Positions 44,308 to 55,100 of a stretch of DNA of 64,000 nucleotides are shown here, in pieces. Below the pieces are notes generated by a model. It saw nothing but the letters and a program-made list of their open reading frames with translations, was not told where the DNA came from and did not search any database. The DNA is taken from contig NZ_CP139247.1 in NCBI RefSeq assembly GCF_034087045.1, positions 1 to 64,000 of the forward strand. The letters are read 5' to 3'. Within the stretch, counting starts at the first letter, position 1. Each line of letters begins with the position of its first letter. Both the position numbers and the translations under genes were made by a program. This stretch comes from Chitinophaga sancti. Its GTDB lineage: Bacteria > Bacteroidota > Bacteroidia > Chitinophagales > Chitinophagaceae.

Positions 44308-45738
44308 ATGAGAATCTCCGAACGTTTTAATCTGAATAAAGTACAACCACAGTTAGACTTTGTTGATGTAGACACTAATACAGATACTCCATTATTTCTC
44401 GATCCGTTCTTTCTTAGCCTACGAACTGACAATTGGTCAATTGAAGCATCTAAAACAATTAGAAGCTTTTTCCAACAAGTATTAGACTTAATCGGGAAAA
44501 ATCAAATCCAAGATGCGAAAAAATTATTCATTCATTTACAGGAACCAAATTCTACTTGTCTTGGATTATCCAAGAATCAACCGCAAGGAAGGGGAGTTGG
44601 GAAAACTGACACAGATGACATCTTTAATAGCATTGTCAATAGTAGGGCCATACAATCTGGACTAATTAAAGATTTAGAAGATAGTGTACTATTTGTAGAA
44701 GGATTTGGGAAAGACAAGTTATCCGATATGACAACAAATATAATTAAGCAAAGCTTAATTGAATATACCAAGTGTCAATGTATACTTCATGAAATACCGT
44801 TGACTCCAGATATTCCTACTGGATTTTATTGGAACAGGGGCGAAACATGTTGGGAACAAGTTCGTACTGATGCATTAATTATCGAGGGAAGACCAATATT
44901 ATTAGTACCCAAAGGAGTAGTATCCTTCTGTGCAGATTATACTCCTCAGGAATACTATAGCCATTTCGTTTTAAATTTCATGAGAAATGAACAGCTTCTT
45001 CTCAATACCGCACTAGTCCAAAAGAGGAAAGATAACACTCTTTATGTAACCAAAAAGTCTGTCAAAGAAAAATTCCCAATTTCAAAAGATTTCTTAGCTG
45101 ATTTCTCAAGAAAGCATCCCGACGTTCTAAAAGACTTTAAAAAACAAACTAGTACTGACTCTTTAACCAATGAAGATCTTAACCCTGGAATAAACCTAGC
45201 TGATCTGATCAATGCGCTATCTAAATCCTTACAAAATTTACCGGCAGGGAACAACGATGCTAGCAACTATCACCGATTAATGAAAGGAATACTAGAATTA
45301 TTATTTTATCCTCATTTGATTAATCCTTCTTTAGAAACAGAAATTCATGATGGAAGGAAAAGGATCGATATCACATTTGACAATGCCGCTACTGATGGTA
45401 TATTTTTCAGATTATCAAACAATATGAATCTTCCGAGTCAGTTTATTATGATAGAGTGTAAAAACTATTCATCCGACCCAGCCAATCCGGAATTGGATCA
45501 ATTAGCTGGTCGATTTTCACCTAATAGAGGCAAGGTAGGATTTTTGGTTTGTCGGTCCATTGAGGAAATGGAACGCTTTATTGCAAGATGCCAAGATACT
45601 TATAGGGATGAAAGGGGCCTTATTGTCCCTATTGTAGATGTAGATATAATCAGATTACTTTCTAGTTTTGTTAACCCTGATTCTGATTACATGGAAAAAT
45701 TTCTCAGCGACAGGATAAGAACAATAGCCACCAATTAA
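44308..45738 (+). CDS. PD-(D/E)XK nuclease-like protein
   Basis: 476 residues. The first ~290 are unassigned. The C-terminal third contains a restriction-endonuclease-like core: RKRIDITFDN (Asp354), then FIMIECKNYSSD (Glu383-x-Lys385), preceded by a Glu in TEIHDGRK. This D-(x)n-ExK pattern is the metal-dependent nuclease signature. A following helix and strand (KVGFLVCRSIEEMERFIAR) complete the fold. The context of two small membrane proteins and a promoter motif shared with conflict operons suggests an effector nuclease. Cleavage specificity is unknown. The stop lies in the loop of a perfect hairpin. Confidence 0.75.
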   Translation: MRISERFNLNKVQPQLDFVDVDTNTDTPLFLDPFFLSLRTDNWSIEASKTIRSFFQQVLDLIGKNQIQDAKKLFIHLQEPNSTCLGLSKNQPQGRGVGKTDTDDIFNSIVNSRAIQSGLIKDLEDSVLFVEGFGKDKLSDMTTNIIKQSLIEYTKCQCILHEIPLTPDIPTGFYWNRGETCWEQVRTDALIIEGRPILLVPKGVVSFCADYTPQEYYSHFVLNFMRNEQLLLNTALVQKRKDNTLYVTKKSVKEKFPISKDFLADFSRKHPDVLKDFKKQTSTDSLTNEDLNPGINLADLINALSKSLQNLPAGNNDASNYHRLMKGILELLFYPHLINPSLETEIHDGRKRIDITFDNAATDGIFFRLSNNMNLPSQFIMIECKNYSSDPANPELDQLAGRFSPNRGKVGFLVCRSIEEMERFIARCQDTYRDERGLIVPIVDVDIIRLLSSFVNPDSDYMEKFLSDRIRTIATN

Positions 45739-45750
45739 GGTGGCTATTGT
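45721..45750 (+). terminator. Hairpin containing the stop codon of the nuclease-like gene
   Basis: ACAATAGCCACC and GGTGGCTATTGT pair perfectly around AATTAA, whose TAA is the stop codon. The T tract is poor (CATATTAATTTT). Confidence 0.7.
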
Positions 45751-45785
45751 CATATTAATTTTACCATAAGCAATTATAAAACTTT

Positions 45786-48254
45786 TCACCACACCACCAC
45801 CGTTCTATTCCCCGCCTCCGGATACCTCAAACTCTCTCCCCCCGCTATTTCCACCTTTATATAATATTCAAAATCTGTTTTCTTCTCCCCCACATGCACT
45901 TTATACACATTCGCTCCCTCACGCTCCACTGCTTCCGAAGAAAACGCCTTCCCACCCAATTCCTTCCAATACAACTTTACCCCTTTCACTGCTTTCCCCG
46001 ACAATACCCTCACCCTAAAATCCAAACTCTCCCCTGCATTCAACATCGTCCGCTTCGTCGTCACCACTACCCTTGCAGGCCCTTTATACTCCTTCGATAA
46101 CACAAGCGGAGGTACACCACCCCTCGCCGCCGCTATCAAACTATCATACCTCGTCAAGTACTGCATCCTTTGCATATTATGCTGCTCAATATTCGCTATC
46201 ATCCCCATCTCGCCCGTCGTACTCACTGTCTGCAACAACGCTGTCATCATCTCCTCCCAAACTCCTGCCGTACTATCTCTTAATACCAGCAAACTATCTC
46301 CTAATTCTTTCTTCCCAGGCAAAAGTTTTGCAATCGTATCCATCTCCCCTAACAAGCATCCCACTTTTGAAATAGCCCTCGCATAATAAAACGTATGCAA
46401 CCAATACTGGTAGTTAGCCACCTGGCTGGGAGTATGCACCAACTTCCCACACTTCTCAAACTCACTAATAAAATCATATCCTTTTACCACTGAATCCCAC
46501 GGCACTTTATTGGCAATAATCAAACCCGGTCCTTTTATTCCCCAGATAGTGGCTCTTGGAAAGTTAGCCGTATAATCCGTCACTTCCGGACTCACTGGCG
46601 CAGCACCATCAAATCGCTGAAAAATAGTAGAAGCCATCTTTGCCGCATCCTTTCCAAATTGCAAAGTCGCCCATTCATCATACAAATCACCCACCGGGTA
46701 ATCCCGCTTATCTGCCGGCACTTCTTTATCATAAGTATTCGCTTCCCATCCAGCCTTCGCCAATGCCATAAAGTTTGGCGAAATATTCCGCGTCCGCCAA
46801 TGAATACCCATCAATCCTGTGCAGCCATATTTAAATGCATCCTGCGCATCCTTCCTCGTCCTGCCTGCCCAAAACTGCGGACATATTAATGCCGGATCAT
46901 CCTCCATCCACGTAATCTCCCACTTGGGTCTTTCAGTAACAGTCGCAAATGCAGGTTCTACAGGCGTATATCCCTGTTGCCTGTTAATTACACTAAAAGG
47001 CATTTCCTTCGGCAATAACTGATCAAACTCCGCCCTGTTCCGGGAAGGGCCTAACACCCATCCACAGGTAGCCAATGTAAACGGTGCCTTTACCGCCTTT
47101 GCAGCTGCCACCGCACTCAATAGATCTTTCTTTACAAAATCAGTTTCTCCCGGCCGCTCACCTGACCAGGTCCAGTCTTCCGGTGTCCAAAACCAATAAT
47201 AATCTAATGGATAAGTCGCCTTAATCCTGGAAAACATCCCTTCGTACAATGCTTGTCTGATAGAATCCTGGCTCGCTTTGGGCAAGGTCCGCTTCACCTC
47301 ATTAGGAATTGTCAACGCTGTTTCTGTACCCACACAGGTCTTCACACCTAATTCCTTTGCCAGGGAAAAGGCCCCATTCAATACACTCCCCACCTTATTA
47401 AAAATATGGATATTCTCCTCCGGCGTATGCGGCCAGTTAGATACCCCTTTCATATAATCCGCGCCATAGTTATCCGTCTCGAATAACTGCGCGGCACCGA
47501 AATTAAAAGCAGAAGTTTTCTTAGGATAGTAATCCCATGTACTGTCGTTTGTATTCGCATGCAGTACAGGATATGCATTATTTACATGACCTGTAGCAGG
47601 ATCAAACTGCTCCTTTGTTCCTATCCACACCACAGGTTCAGGTTTGTACCATCCTCTGAATACGCCCACACTAGGATATGTATGGAATCCGATAAAGTTC
47701 ATTCCCATCTTTGGCAACTGTCCAATGATGGCTTTATAATCATCTTCATTCCACCAATCCGGCCCTTCCGGAAAATCATGAAATGGTTGTATCCCCCTTA
47801 ATGCAAATGCGGGTGCATAGGTTTTATTAAACCCACTTAACTGGATTTGATTAATACGGGTATCCGGGATAATATCATCATCCAGTGCAAAACCAATCCC
47901 GGTAGATTCCAGGAATTTATACGCACCATATAGCGTGGCAATCTCTGATCCTCCCACTATTATCAACTTGCGATCGGATACAGACAGTAACTGGTAGGCA
48001 TCCCCTTTCAGCTGCTGATTAATTCGTTGATCTTTTATCGTCACCGCATCAATCGTCCCTACCCAGATACTATTATCAGCATCGGTATTACTCACGCGGG
48101 GCAACTCCCCTGTTCTGACATAGATATATCGCTGCAGCTCTTTAATGGCTAACAATGTGGCACCACTCGCCTGCTTGCTATGAACGATTACAGGTACTTT
48201 AGAAAAACAGGGATACAGCTGTAATAGTAAAACGATCAGTACTATATATCTCAT
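45786..48254 (-). CDS. Large secreted glycosidase-like protein (DUF4838/GH67-type N-terminus)
   Basis: 822 residues with a signal peptide (YIVLIVLLLQLYPCFSK). Residues of about 20-130 resemble the N-terminal domain of alpha-glucuronidases (LLAIKELQRYIYVRTGELP, IIVGGSEIATLYGAYKFLES). The middle is a probable TIM barrel (PKMGMNFIGFHTYPS, DYYWFWTPEDWTW). The last ~90 residues form a beta-sandwich. This matches DUF4838/GH67-like polysaccharide enzymes, probably acting on uronic-acid-containing glycans in the periplasm. The AraC-type regulator at 48.4 kb is divergent across 148 bases and is the likely local regulator. Confidence 0.78.
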   Translation of the reverse strand: MRYIVLIVLLLQLYPCFSKVPVIVHSKQASGATLLAIKELQRYIYVRTGELPRVSNTDADNSIWVGTIDAVTIKDQRINQQLKGDAYQLLSVSDRKLIIVGGSEIATLYGAYKFLESTGIGFALDDDIIPDTRINQIQLSGFNKTYAPAFALRGIQPFHDFPEGPDWWNEDDYKAIIGQLPKMGMNFIGFHTYPSVGVFRGWYKPEPVVWIGTKEQFDPATGHVNNAYPVLHANTNDSTWDYYPKKTSAFNFGAAQLFETDNYGADYMKGVSNWPHTPEENIHIFNKVGSVLNGAFSLAKELGVKTCVGTETALTIPNEVKRTLPKASQDSIRQALYEGMFSRIKATYPLDYYWFWTPEDWTWSGERPGETDFVKKDLLSAVAAAKAVKAPFTLATCGWVLGPSRNRAEFDQLLPKEMPFSVINRQQGYTPVEPAFATVTERPKWEITWMEDDPALICPQFWAGRTRKDAQDAFKYGCTGLMGIHWRTRNISPNFMALAKAGWEANTYDKEVPADKRDYPVGDLYDEWATLQFGKDAAKMASTIFQRFDGAAPVSPEVTDYTANFPRATIWGIKGPGLIIANKVPWDSVVKGYDFISEFEKCGKLVHTPSQVANYQYWLHTFYYARAISKVGCLLGEMDTIAKLLPGKKELGDSLLVLRDSTAGVWEEMMTALLQTVSTTGEMGMIANIEQHNMQRMQYLTRYDSLIAAARGGVPPLVLSKEYKGPARVVVTTKRTMLNAGESLDFRVRVLSGKAVKGVKLYWKELGGKAFSSEAVEREGANVYKVHVGEKKTDFEYYIKVEIAGGESLRYPEAGNRTVVVW

Positions 48255-48402
48255 TGAATAAAATGGTTCTTAATAACAGTGAAATCAAACCCTCAATTTA
48301 CCAGCTCTGCCTGATATCCTTCTACAGTTTATTATACAAAAAGTAAATTATATTAACCTTTCCATTGCTCAAATTCCGTTATCTTGCATAAGATCGTCCA
48401 CA

Positions 48403-49287
48403 ATGAAACCACTGATTCAAAAGTTACCTCTCAATGAGAACAATTCATTTGTTGCTCAAACTTTCCGCACACCAGAATTTGAGGTAGGCTGGCACCAGCA
48501 TATTGAGTTCGAGCTTATTCTTTTTACTGAAGGGGCCGGCATGAGCTTTATCGGGAATCATGTGGGTGAATTTGAGACAAATGACATTTATCTCTTAGGT
48601 ACTAATTTGCCACATACTTTTCAGAAACGCGAACCCGATATGATAGCCAGTGCTGTTGTAGTACAATTTAAGGAAAATTGCTGGGGCAATTCGTTTCTTG
48701 AAATACCTGAATGTCGTCATATCCGCCACCTGCTCAGTACATCCTCCTATGGTTTAAAAATACAGGGAGAGACCAAAAGCCAGTTATTCTCACTGATCAC
48801 ATCGCTCGAAACAGCCAAAGATTTTCAACGTATTCTACTATTAGGACAATGCCTGGACCTGGTGGCCCGTACTAAAGAATATATCACCGTCTCGACACAG
48901 GAAGTGAAATCTCAGCCCAAAGAAAAAGAAGTGATCGATAGAATTTTTCAATATACGATAGACAATTTCCGCGATCCCATTTCCCTTCCACAAGTTGCTG
49001 ACATCGCCTGTATGAGCATCCCTGCCTTCTGCAACTATTTCAAGAAAAGTACAAAGAAAACATACATTGATTTTCTCAACGAAATCAGGATTGGATATGC
49101 CTGCACGCTGCTGATGGAAACACAAAAAACTGTCCTGGATATCTGCTTTGATAGTGGCTACAATACAATGGCTAATTTTCACAAACAGTTCCTGAAGATA
49201 AAAAAATTCACGCCATTACAATACCGAAAACACTTTGCTAATAACATGGGGTTACTACAGAATAATATTCACATTATACCTGAATAA
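48403..49287 (+). CDS. AraC-family transcriptional regulator
   Basis: 294 residues. The N-terminal cupin-like sensor (WHQHIEFELILFTEGAGMSF, NLPHTFQKREPD) is followed by a two-part AraC helix-turn-helix (ISLPQVADIACMSIPAFCNY and TVLDICFDSGYNTMANFHKQ, ending FTPLQYRKHF). Such regulators respond to small sugars. It is divergent from the glycosidase-like gene, sharing a 148-base promoter region, so it probably controls that gene. Confidence 0.94.
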   Translation: MKPLIQKLPLNENNSFVAQTFRTPEFEVGWHQHIEFELILFTEGAGMSFIGNHVGEFETNDIYLLGTNLPHTFQKREPDMIASAVVVQFKENCWGNSFLEIPECRHIRHLLSTSSYGLKIQGETKSQLFSLITSLETAKDFQRILLLGQCLDLVARTKEYITVSTQEVKSQPKEKEVIDRIFQYTIDNFRDPISLPQVADIACMSIPAFCNYFKKSTKKTYIDFLNEIRIGYACTLLMETQKTVLDICFDSGYNTMANFHKQFLKIKKFTPLQYRKHFANNMGLLQNNIHIIPE

Positions 49288-49339
49288 ACATTCTCTTCCT
49301 CCTAACCCTTCCCCCCAAAAATATCCCTAACTTTTCTTC

Positions 49340-49576
49340 ATGAAAAAGGCCCGCCTGTTGTTAGCCCTCATCTTTACCTGCGTATCTATTGCTGGTATAT
49401 TTGCTTTCAAAGCAAGGACTTATAATGCCCCTACCTTCTATTGCACCACCGTCTATGGCGCACCAGGTACGATCAGTATCTACCCAACCATCGCCCTCCC
49501 TACTACCGCTTACTGTACTACCCAATACAGTTATAACTGTTATAAATCCACTATTATCAGCTTCGATTTCCAATAA
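49340..49576 (+). CDS. Small secreted Cys-containing protein
   Basis: 78 residues: a signal peptide (LLLALIFTCVSIAGIFAF), then a short Thr/Tyr-rich mature part with Cys at FYCTTV, AYCTTQ and YNCYK. It resembles short exported peptides often seen in Chitinophaga-type genomes. Function unknown. It starts 52 bases after the AraC gene stop. Confidence 0.6.
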   Translation: MKKARLLLALIFTCVSIAGIFAFKARTYNAPTFYCTTVYGAPGTISIYPTIALPTTAYCTTQYSYNCYKSTIISFDFQ

Positions 49577-49902
49577 ACCATTCACCAATAGGGATGGAAA
49601 CCATTTTCAGAACAATAAAGCATTCATGAAAGAGGGAATTTACCACCAGGTATGATGACCATTTTCAAAAAAAAGGCAGGCCTTGAAAAGCCCGCCCCTA
49701 AGTTTCTTAATATTAATTGTTCCAAGTATAAAGACCAAATCTACACCCTCCCTCTCAAACACATTTGTTATCAACTAGTTAATAGGATTAAAACGATCCT
49801 GCCAGGATCATTAACACGCGAATTAACCACTCATTAACAAAACTTTCACCAATATTCACTATCTAGCAAACCGAACATTGAAATTTTAACTCCCTACCGA
49901 CT
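49577..49902. other. Intergenic region, no convincing gene
   Basis: 326 bases. A 61-codon open frame (49652-49837) lacks a plausible start context or recognisable sequence. A GC-rich patch AGGCAGGCCTTGAAAAGCCC (about 49674-49693) can fold weakly. Otherwise AT-rich. Confidence 0.5.
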
Positions 49903-50916
49903 ATGCACCACATCTCCCTAATCAACGTTTTCAGACAACTGAAAGCGGATCTTATTGGCAAAGACTCTTATCGTGGCGTCACGCTCACTTATACATGGTT
50001 AGCCAACCAGTTCGGGCACTTTTCTCTAGGCTTTATACCTACTTTATTGATTCCCCACCATGCTGCCCCCTGGATCGTCGCCATCGCCTGGACGCTGTTT
50101 GAAGCTTACAACTTCCTTGGCCCCTTGTTATTAAATAAACACACCGAATCCAAAACATTATACGTCCCTTCTCAGAAGCGATATACCTTCCCACCTACCT
50201 GGGGCAACATCGCCTTCGATACCTTCACGGACCTTTGTTTCTTCTGGTTGGGTGCCTTCGCCGCCAGCCTGCTTTTAGGTCACCACACCTTATTGAATAT
50301 CACTGTCATCGCTATTATACTCATCTACCCCATCTGCTACTGGTACCCAACTAAAATGTATCTTCAACAAGCCTGTCTTCCTACCCAGTTCCGCCTCAGT
50401 CAATGGAATCTTTCCATCAAAGATGCTGACAAGGAAAAGGTGTACGGATTCCTGAACGCCACCCTTCACCCCGATACTATCATCGGTAAACACCTCTTCA
50501 TCTTTGGTGGCAAAGGCAGTGGCAAAACAGCCCTTGGTATTGGCCTCGCTACGGAATCTGCCATCAAGCACAAAGCCTGCCTGTATACCACCGCAATGAA
50601 GCTATATAGCCTCTTCTCCCTCACCGACGAAGACATCCAGCAAGAAGATCCTAACCTCTGGACATGGCGTACGACCTCCCTTCTCGTCATTGACGATATC
50701 AATCCTGGTCAACCGATCCCTAAAGACATCGTGACCGCCAACCAATTCATGGAATACATGGCGAGCGACGGCAACCGCCACGCCTTAAAAAACAAAAATG
50801 TAATCTGGATTTTGGGAGATGATGCCACTTATAGCGAATGGCAACAGATGCTCCATACTATTGGGGTACCAAAAGAAAGTATTTCTGCTGTTTATTTGTC
50901 GCAGGGTAAAATATAA
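49903..50916 (+). CDS. Membrane-anchored P-loop (DnaC/IstB-like) ATPase
   Basis: 337 residues. The first ~150 contain three to four hydrophobic helices (HFSLGFIPTLLIPHHAAPWI, LCFFWLGAFAASLLLG, ITVIAIILIYPICYWY). From about 195 an AAA+ core follows: Walker A FIFGGKGSGKTALGIGL and Walker B SLLVIDDINPGQP, then WILGDDATYSEW in the sensor-1 position. The P-loop domain resembles DnaC/IstB loaders, but the membrane anchor is unusual for that family. Its role is not known. It is convergent with the LuxR-type gene 18 bases away. Confidence 0.75.
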   Translation: MHHISLINVFRQLKADLIGKDSYRGVTLTYTWLANQFGHFSLGFIPTLLIPHHAAPWIVAIAWTLFEAYNFLGPLLLNKHTESKTLYVPSQKRYTFPPTWGNIAFDTFTDLCFFWLGAFAASLLLGHHTLLNITVIAIILIYPICYWYPTKMYLQQACLPTQFRLSQWNLSIKDADKEKVYGFLNATLHPDTIIGKHLFIFGGKGSGKTALGIGLATESAIKHKACLYTTAMKLYSLFSLTDEDIQQEDPNLWTWRTTSLLVIDDINPGQPIPKDIVTANQFMEYMASDGNRHALKNKNVIWILGDDATYSEWQQMLHTIGVPKESISAVYLSQGKI

Positions 50917-50934
50917 AATGAAAATAACTCTGCC

Positions 50935-51663
50935 TCATGGCAAAATATGATTCTCCATAGCAAACGTCACCAAATGCGTTAAACTCTTTACCTCAAACCG
51001 TTTATACAATGGAATAATCCTTTTCTCTATCGCCGACTGTGTAACATTCAACTCATGCGCGATCTCCTTAAACGACTTCCCCTGTGCCAACATGGCCAGC
51101 GCCTCCTTCTCTTTTTGTGAGATCGCATAATAATGGAACAAATTCTTATTCAACTCCTCCTCAAACTCCGCCTTCTCCGGCCCATACGCCGCATACTGCA
51201 TCACCTTCCCCAATTTCAACCGCTGGCTGACCTGGTTCCTCCCAATTATCTCCGTCACCCGGCCATTCTCAGACCTAAACACTCCCACCCGCACAATGAG
51301 CGGCACCGGCGTCCCATTCTTATGCAACTTCTTCAGTTCTATTGTAAAACTATACTTCTCCAGTTCCTCCGTGCGGCTCATAATAAACATCAACGCCTTG
51401 TCATTCAGTTCAAATGAAAACGGTTTATACTCCGGCGTTGTGATATCCACAATACTCAGCATATTGATCTCACTATCCTCATACCCCAGCACCTCTTCCC
51501 ACCCATCCGCATATACCATCCTATTCTCCTTAAAGGAATACACATATATTGCTTCCTCAGGAAACCGCTGTATTGTACGTCTTAAACTAACTGCCTGTTC
51601 ACTGTTCAAATCGGCAGGCAAGGCTGTGATCATAGATCTGGAAAACTCCCCGGGATTGGACAT
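50935..51663 (-). CDS. PAS-LuxR transcriptional regulator
   Basis: 242 residues: an N-terminal PAS-like sensor (IYVYSFKENRMVYADGWEEV, TVEL-type strands to about 150) and a C-terminal LuxR helix-turn-helix (ISQKEKEALAMLAQGKSFKE, LNVTQSAIEKRI). There is no receiver domain, so it probably responds to a small ligand or redox signal. A 9-bp inverted repeat at 51704-51723, 41 bases before its ATG, may be its own operator. Confidence 0.88.
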   Translation of the reverse strand: MSNPGEFSRSMITALPADLNSEQAVSLRRTIQRFPEEAIYVYSFKENRMVYADGWEEVLGYEDSEINMLSIVDITTPEYKPFSFELNDKALMFIMSRTEELEKYSFTIELKKLHKNGTPVPLIVRVGVFRSENGRVTEIIGRNQVSQRLKLGKVMQYAAYGPEKAEFEEELNKNLFHYYAISQKEKEALAMLAQGKSFKEIAHELNVTQSAIEKRIIPLYKRFEVKSLTHLVTFAMENHILP

Positions 51664-51703
51664 GACAAATTTTTAATTCCTCTAATTTAAGAATTCCTGT
51701 CCA

Positions 51704-51723
51704 AACTGCGGAAATCCGCAGTT
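51704..51723. promoter_or_regulatory. Inverted repeat upstream of the PAS-LuxR gene
   Basis: AACTGCGGA and TCCGCAGTT flank two bases. The size and spacing fit a dimeric helix-turn-helix operator, possibly autoregulatory. Confidence 0.45.
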
Positions 51724-51832
51724 GACCTCCGATAAAAACCTGTTTATTTTTGCGAAACCTTTCAACCATTACTTTAGAACCCCAATTTTATTAACCCCAT
51801 TAGTTACTACAACTTTTCTAGTGCCAGGGTAC

Positions 51833-51860
51833 AGGGCAAGCACTAACCTTCGCTTGCCCT
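51833..51860. other. Hairpin AGGGCAAGC / GCTTGCCCT
   Basis: A perfect 9-bp stem with a 10-base loop and no T tract. It could be a terminator remnant or part of a structured RNA. Confidence 0.4.
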
Positions 51861-52112
51861 TACCGTTGGTTCCTCCCTACCCACGGCTCACTTCCCATGT
51901 CTTATTCCACAGAATTCCTTAGCCACAGATCACTCAACACGGCGCTCTCCTCCTGACCCTCTTCCCACTGCACTAATCCCTACCTTTTGCCACCCCTGAA
52001 TTACTCATAAAACAATAATTTTCTCCTCCTATTTTATTAAATTTTAAAAAATCATTATATTGTAGAATAACCCTATATAGATAACCCATTCCCTCAACCT
52101 AAATGCAACCCT

Positions 52113-55100
52113 ATGACTCTCCACAATGAAAGTCACGTTTCACTATCTATTATTTCCATCCTTGATGCCGACAACCAGGTTACAGGCTATGGTTTCTTTA
52201 TCGATCCTCATGGACTGGCTATCACCTGTTATCATCTAATCTCAAACCTACAAAATATCCGCATCCGGGATTATTATGGTCATGAATACGATGCAGTAAT
52301 AAACAAGTATTATTCATCTCTTCGAAATGACATAGCTGTTATCCACATCCAAAAAGACACCCGTTTTTTTTTATATTTCTCCTACAAGGCTGAACTTATC
52401 ATAGATGTCTCCCACCCTGTATTTTCTCAAGGCAAACATACCTGGGAGTTCGAGGACATTAGAATTGATAAATGTGATTATCATTTACAAACAACAGGCA
52501 TGCATGGATTACCTGTTTTAGTAACAGACACATTAAACGTGTGGGGTATAAAAATATCCGATCGATATTCCAGGGTACTCCTTCTCAATAACCCAAAAAG
52601 AACAGGGCAATTTGAGATGCTCAGGGAATATCTTTCAAAGACATATTTGATGAGACAATACCTTCGAAACTATGGCGAAATCGCCACCATTTTCAATCTA
52701 CAAGCGCTCACTGCTATCAATAGCCTGATCGACAAAGGCATCTATTTGCCCGAGTATTATTGCCCGCGCGATGAAGACACCAAAATACACTCCTTCATTC
52801 ATAGTTCAGGCCATATTAAATTTATAATTGGCGATACAGGCGTAGGCAAAACTTCTTTACTAGCATACGCAGCCACTCAATCCATCTCAGCGGGATATGT
52901 TTTATTCTTTTCCGCCTGGCAATTCGAACTAAGACCACATGGCCTGCGAGGAGAAATAAAAAGATTACTACAACAAACGCTAACAGAACATCCCCAGGAA
53001 ATCATCACAATAGAAGACTTAATGCACACTGTCTGTAATAGTATATACAATAATCAATGCATCATATTTATTGATGGATTAAATGAAATGAGCAATCAAT
53101 TCGCAGGTAAGTTTAACTCGTGGATCAAACACTCCATTGGCTGGGCAAAGAACACGAACATAAAACTGATCATCACTTCCACTAAACCTTTCTATAAGCA
53201 TCCAGGTATAAGAATGGGAAGTTTTAATGTTAAACAAACCAACGAGGCATTCTCATTATATAATCTACCAGGAAAGTTCAAGACGATCTCCAGGTTGAGT
53301 CATCCACTTGTAATCCGTCTTTTACATGATGTTTCTTCACAAGCTATATCCGCTGTTCCAGATAACTATCCATTAGTAGCCACCTATATTCAAAGAAAAT
53401 GTGCCAATATCGCCAGACTGACCAATATACCTTCTAACATCATCCACCACCTTCTCATTCTCTTAGCCAGTCATTCCGAAAATCACTGGTTATCCTACGA
53501 AACATACCAGGATATTCTAAAAGACCATCCTGCTCTTATCCCCATACTCATCCAGGAAAATCTCTTTTTCCTATCAGACAATGGCATCAGAATAATCTTC
53601 CTCTGGATTGGAGAATTCCTGGCTGGCGAATCATTGGACCTACAGGTACCCTGGGATCAACTAAACCCTACACAAAAGAAAGGCTTCCCCTGGCTGATCT
53701 CAAAACACGCCTTTCTACAACAGGACGTCTCGCCCGTCATGCAACAATTACTATCCTCTATCGTCAATAACCATCCTGAAAAAGAAAAAGCTGTCGATAT
53801 ATTCATCAACACCGTACAACATCTATCCCATCCTGATAAACACTATACAACTATTGAAACATTCACCCTTCATGAACAAAACGGCTTCTTCCTTCCTCAT
53901 GAAGTAGGTCCGCTGGTCTTCCATTCGCACCTATCCTACCCCAATCAACTCAAGCTCATCAAGATAGCATTATCCACCATAACCATGAGTCCTCACCTCA
54001 TCCATTTTTATTTCAGTTGCCACATATATGATCCTAAAAATTTATTTTTAGAACCTATTGCGCCATTCTCTACTAAACAAGCCTTACACAGATACCTGGA
54101 AATCCAACGTGACAAAACCATTGACACCATCATGCAATGGCTATATGATTACGATGGTGTGAGTGACTTACCGATGATTAACGTCATTGCATGTATCATT
54201 CTACATCAATTCTACTGCTACGGTAAGACAAGCAAGACCTCCTTCAATGTCAGAGATAAACTATTCGTAAATTATAATAAGCAGGACAATACCCACCTGT
54301 CTCCAATTATTAAAGAAATCTGCTCCCTTATCGTCGCATCAAAACCAGAGTTTGAATATGATTTCTATAAATATTGTGCAGAACTGGAATCGCATATTAG
54401 TATTCTTCGAAGAAAAAGTTATTACCATTTTTATATTAAATGGCTTCCACCTGTTATGCTGGATATTATCAGGAATACAACTACTTTCGAAAAGCTGCTC
54501 TATGGAATTACATGGTTGATCCGGGTGCCTGAATACACGGAAGAAATGTTGCATCAAGCCTTAACCTTATTAAAAGAAAACAAATTCAATTGTAGAAATT
54601 GCGAGACCTTACTCTCCTGCATCAACATGGAGGAATATTTTGATATCATCCTACCTGAACTGATCAGTTATATTAAAAACGGTGAAGATCGTCATTCAAG
54701 AGAAATGTGTATCGGTATGCTTTTCGTATTTAAAAACAATGAGGAACATAACCTGGTACTCGCCCAACACCTTGTATCACTTATGGAAGAAGTTCCTGAG
54801 CTTGACAGAAAACTGACCCAACAGTTTGTTGCCGCCCTTGTCAAGGTGCCTTATCATTCAAAGGCGTATCCAGTTCTAAATGCACTTATCCCTAAGCTAT
54901 TACCAAGGGATTTGCATATATGGTACCCAATAATGAAACACCTATGCAGGGAAGAAACATGCTCATACACACTATTTGATAAACTCCACTGGATCCGTTG
55001 GGCATTTAATAACCTCGAATTAAGACCATTGTGCACATTAACTATACTCCTCTTAAATACAAAGGTGATGAAAGATGAAGATCAGATTATTGCGCTGATA

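Larger units (their letters stand above)
51664..52112. other. Intergenic region with two hairpins
   Basis: 449 bases between divergent genes. It contains the inverted repeat at 51704-51723 and a hairpin at 51833-51860. The stretch 51860-51990 is C-rich on the plus strand and has no convincing frame. A small RNA is possible but not supported by any recognised family. Confidence 0.5.

Noticed and set aside
49652..49837. 61-codon plus-strand frame
   Set aside because: It has no plausible start context, no recognisable sequence and a composition like the intergenic surroundings.
51722..51922. 66-codon frame and C-rich stretch between the LuxR and STAND genes
   Set aside because: It overlaps two hairpins and has no protein-like pattern. 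A small RNA cannot be supported from sequence alone.
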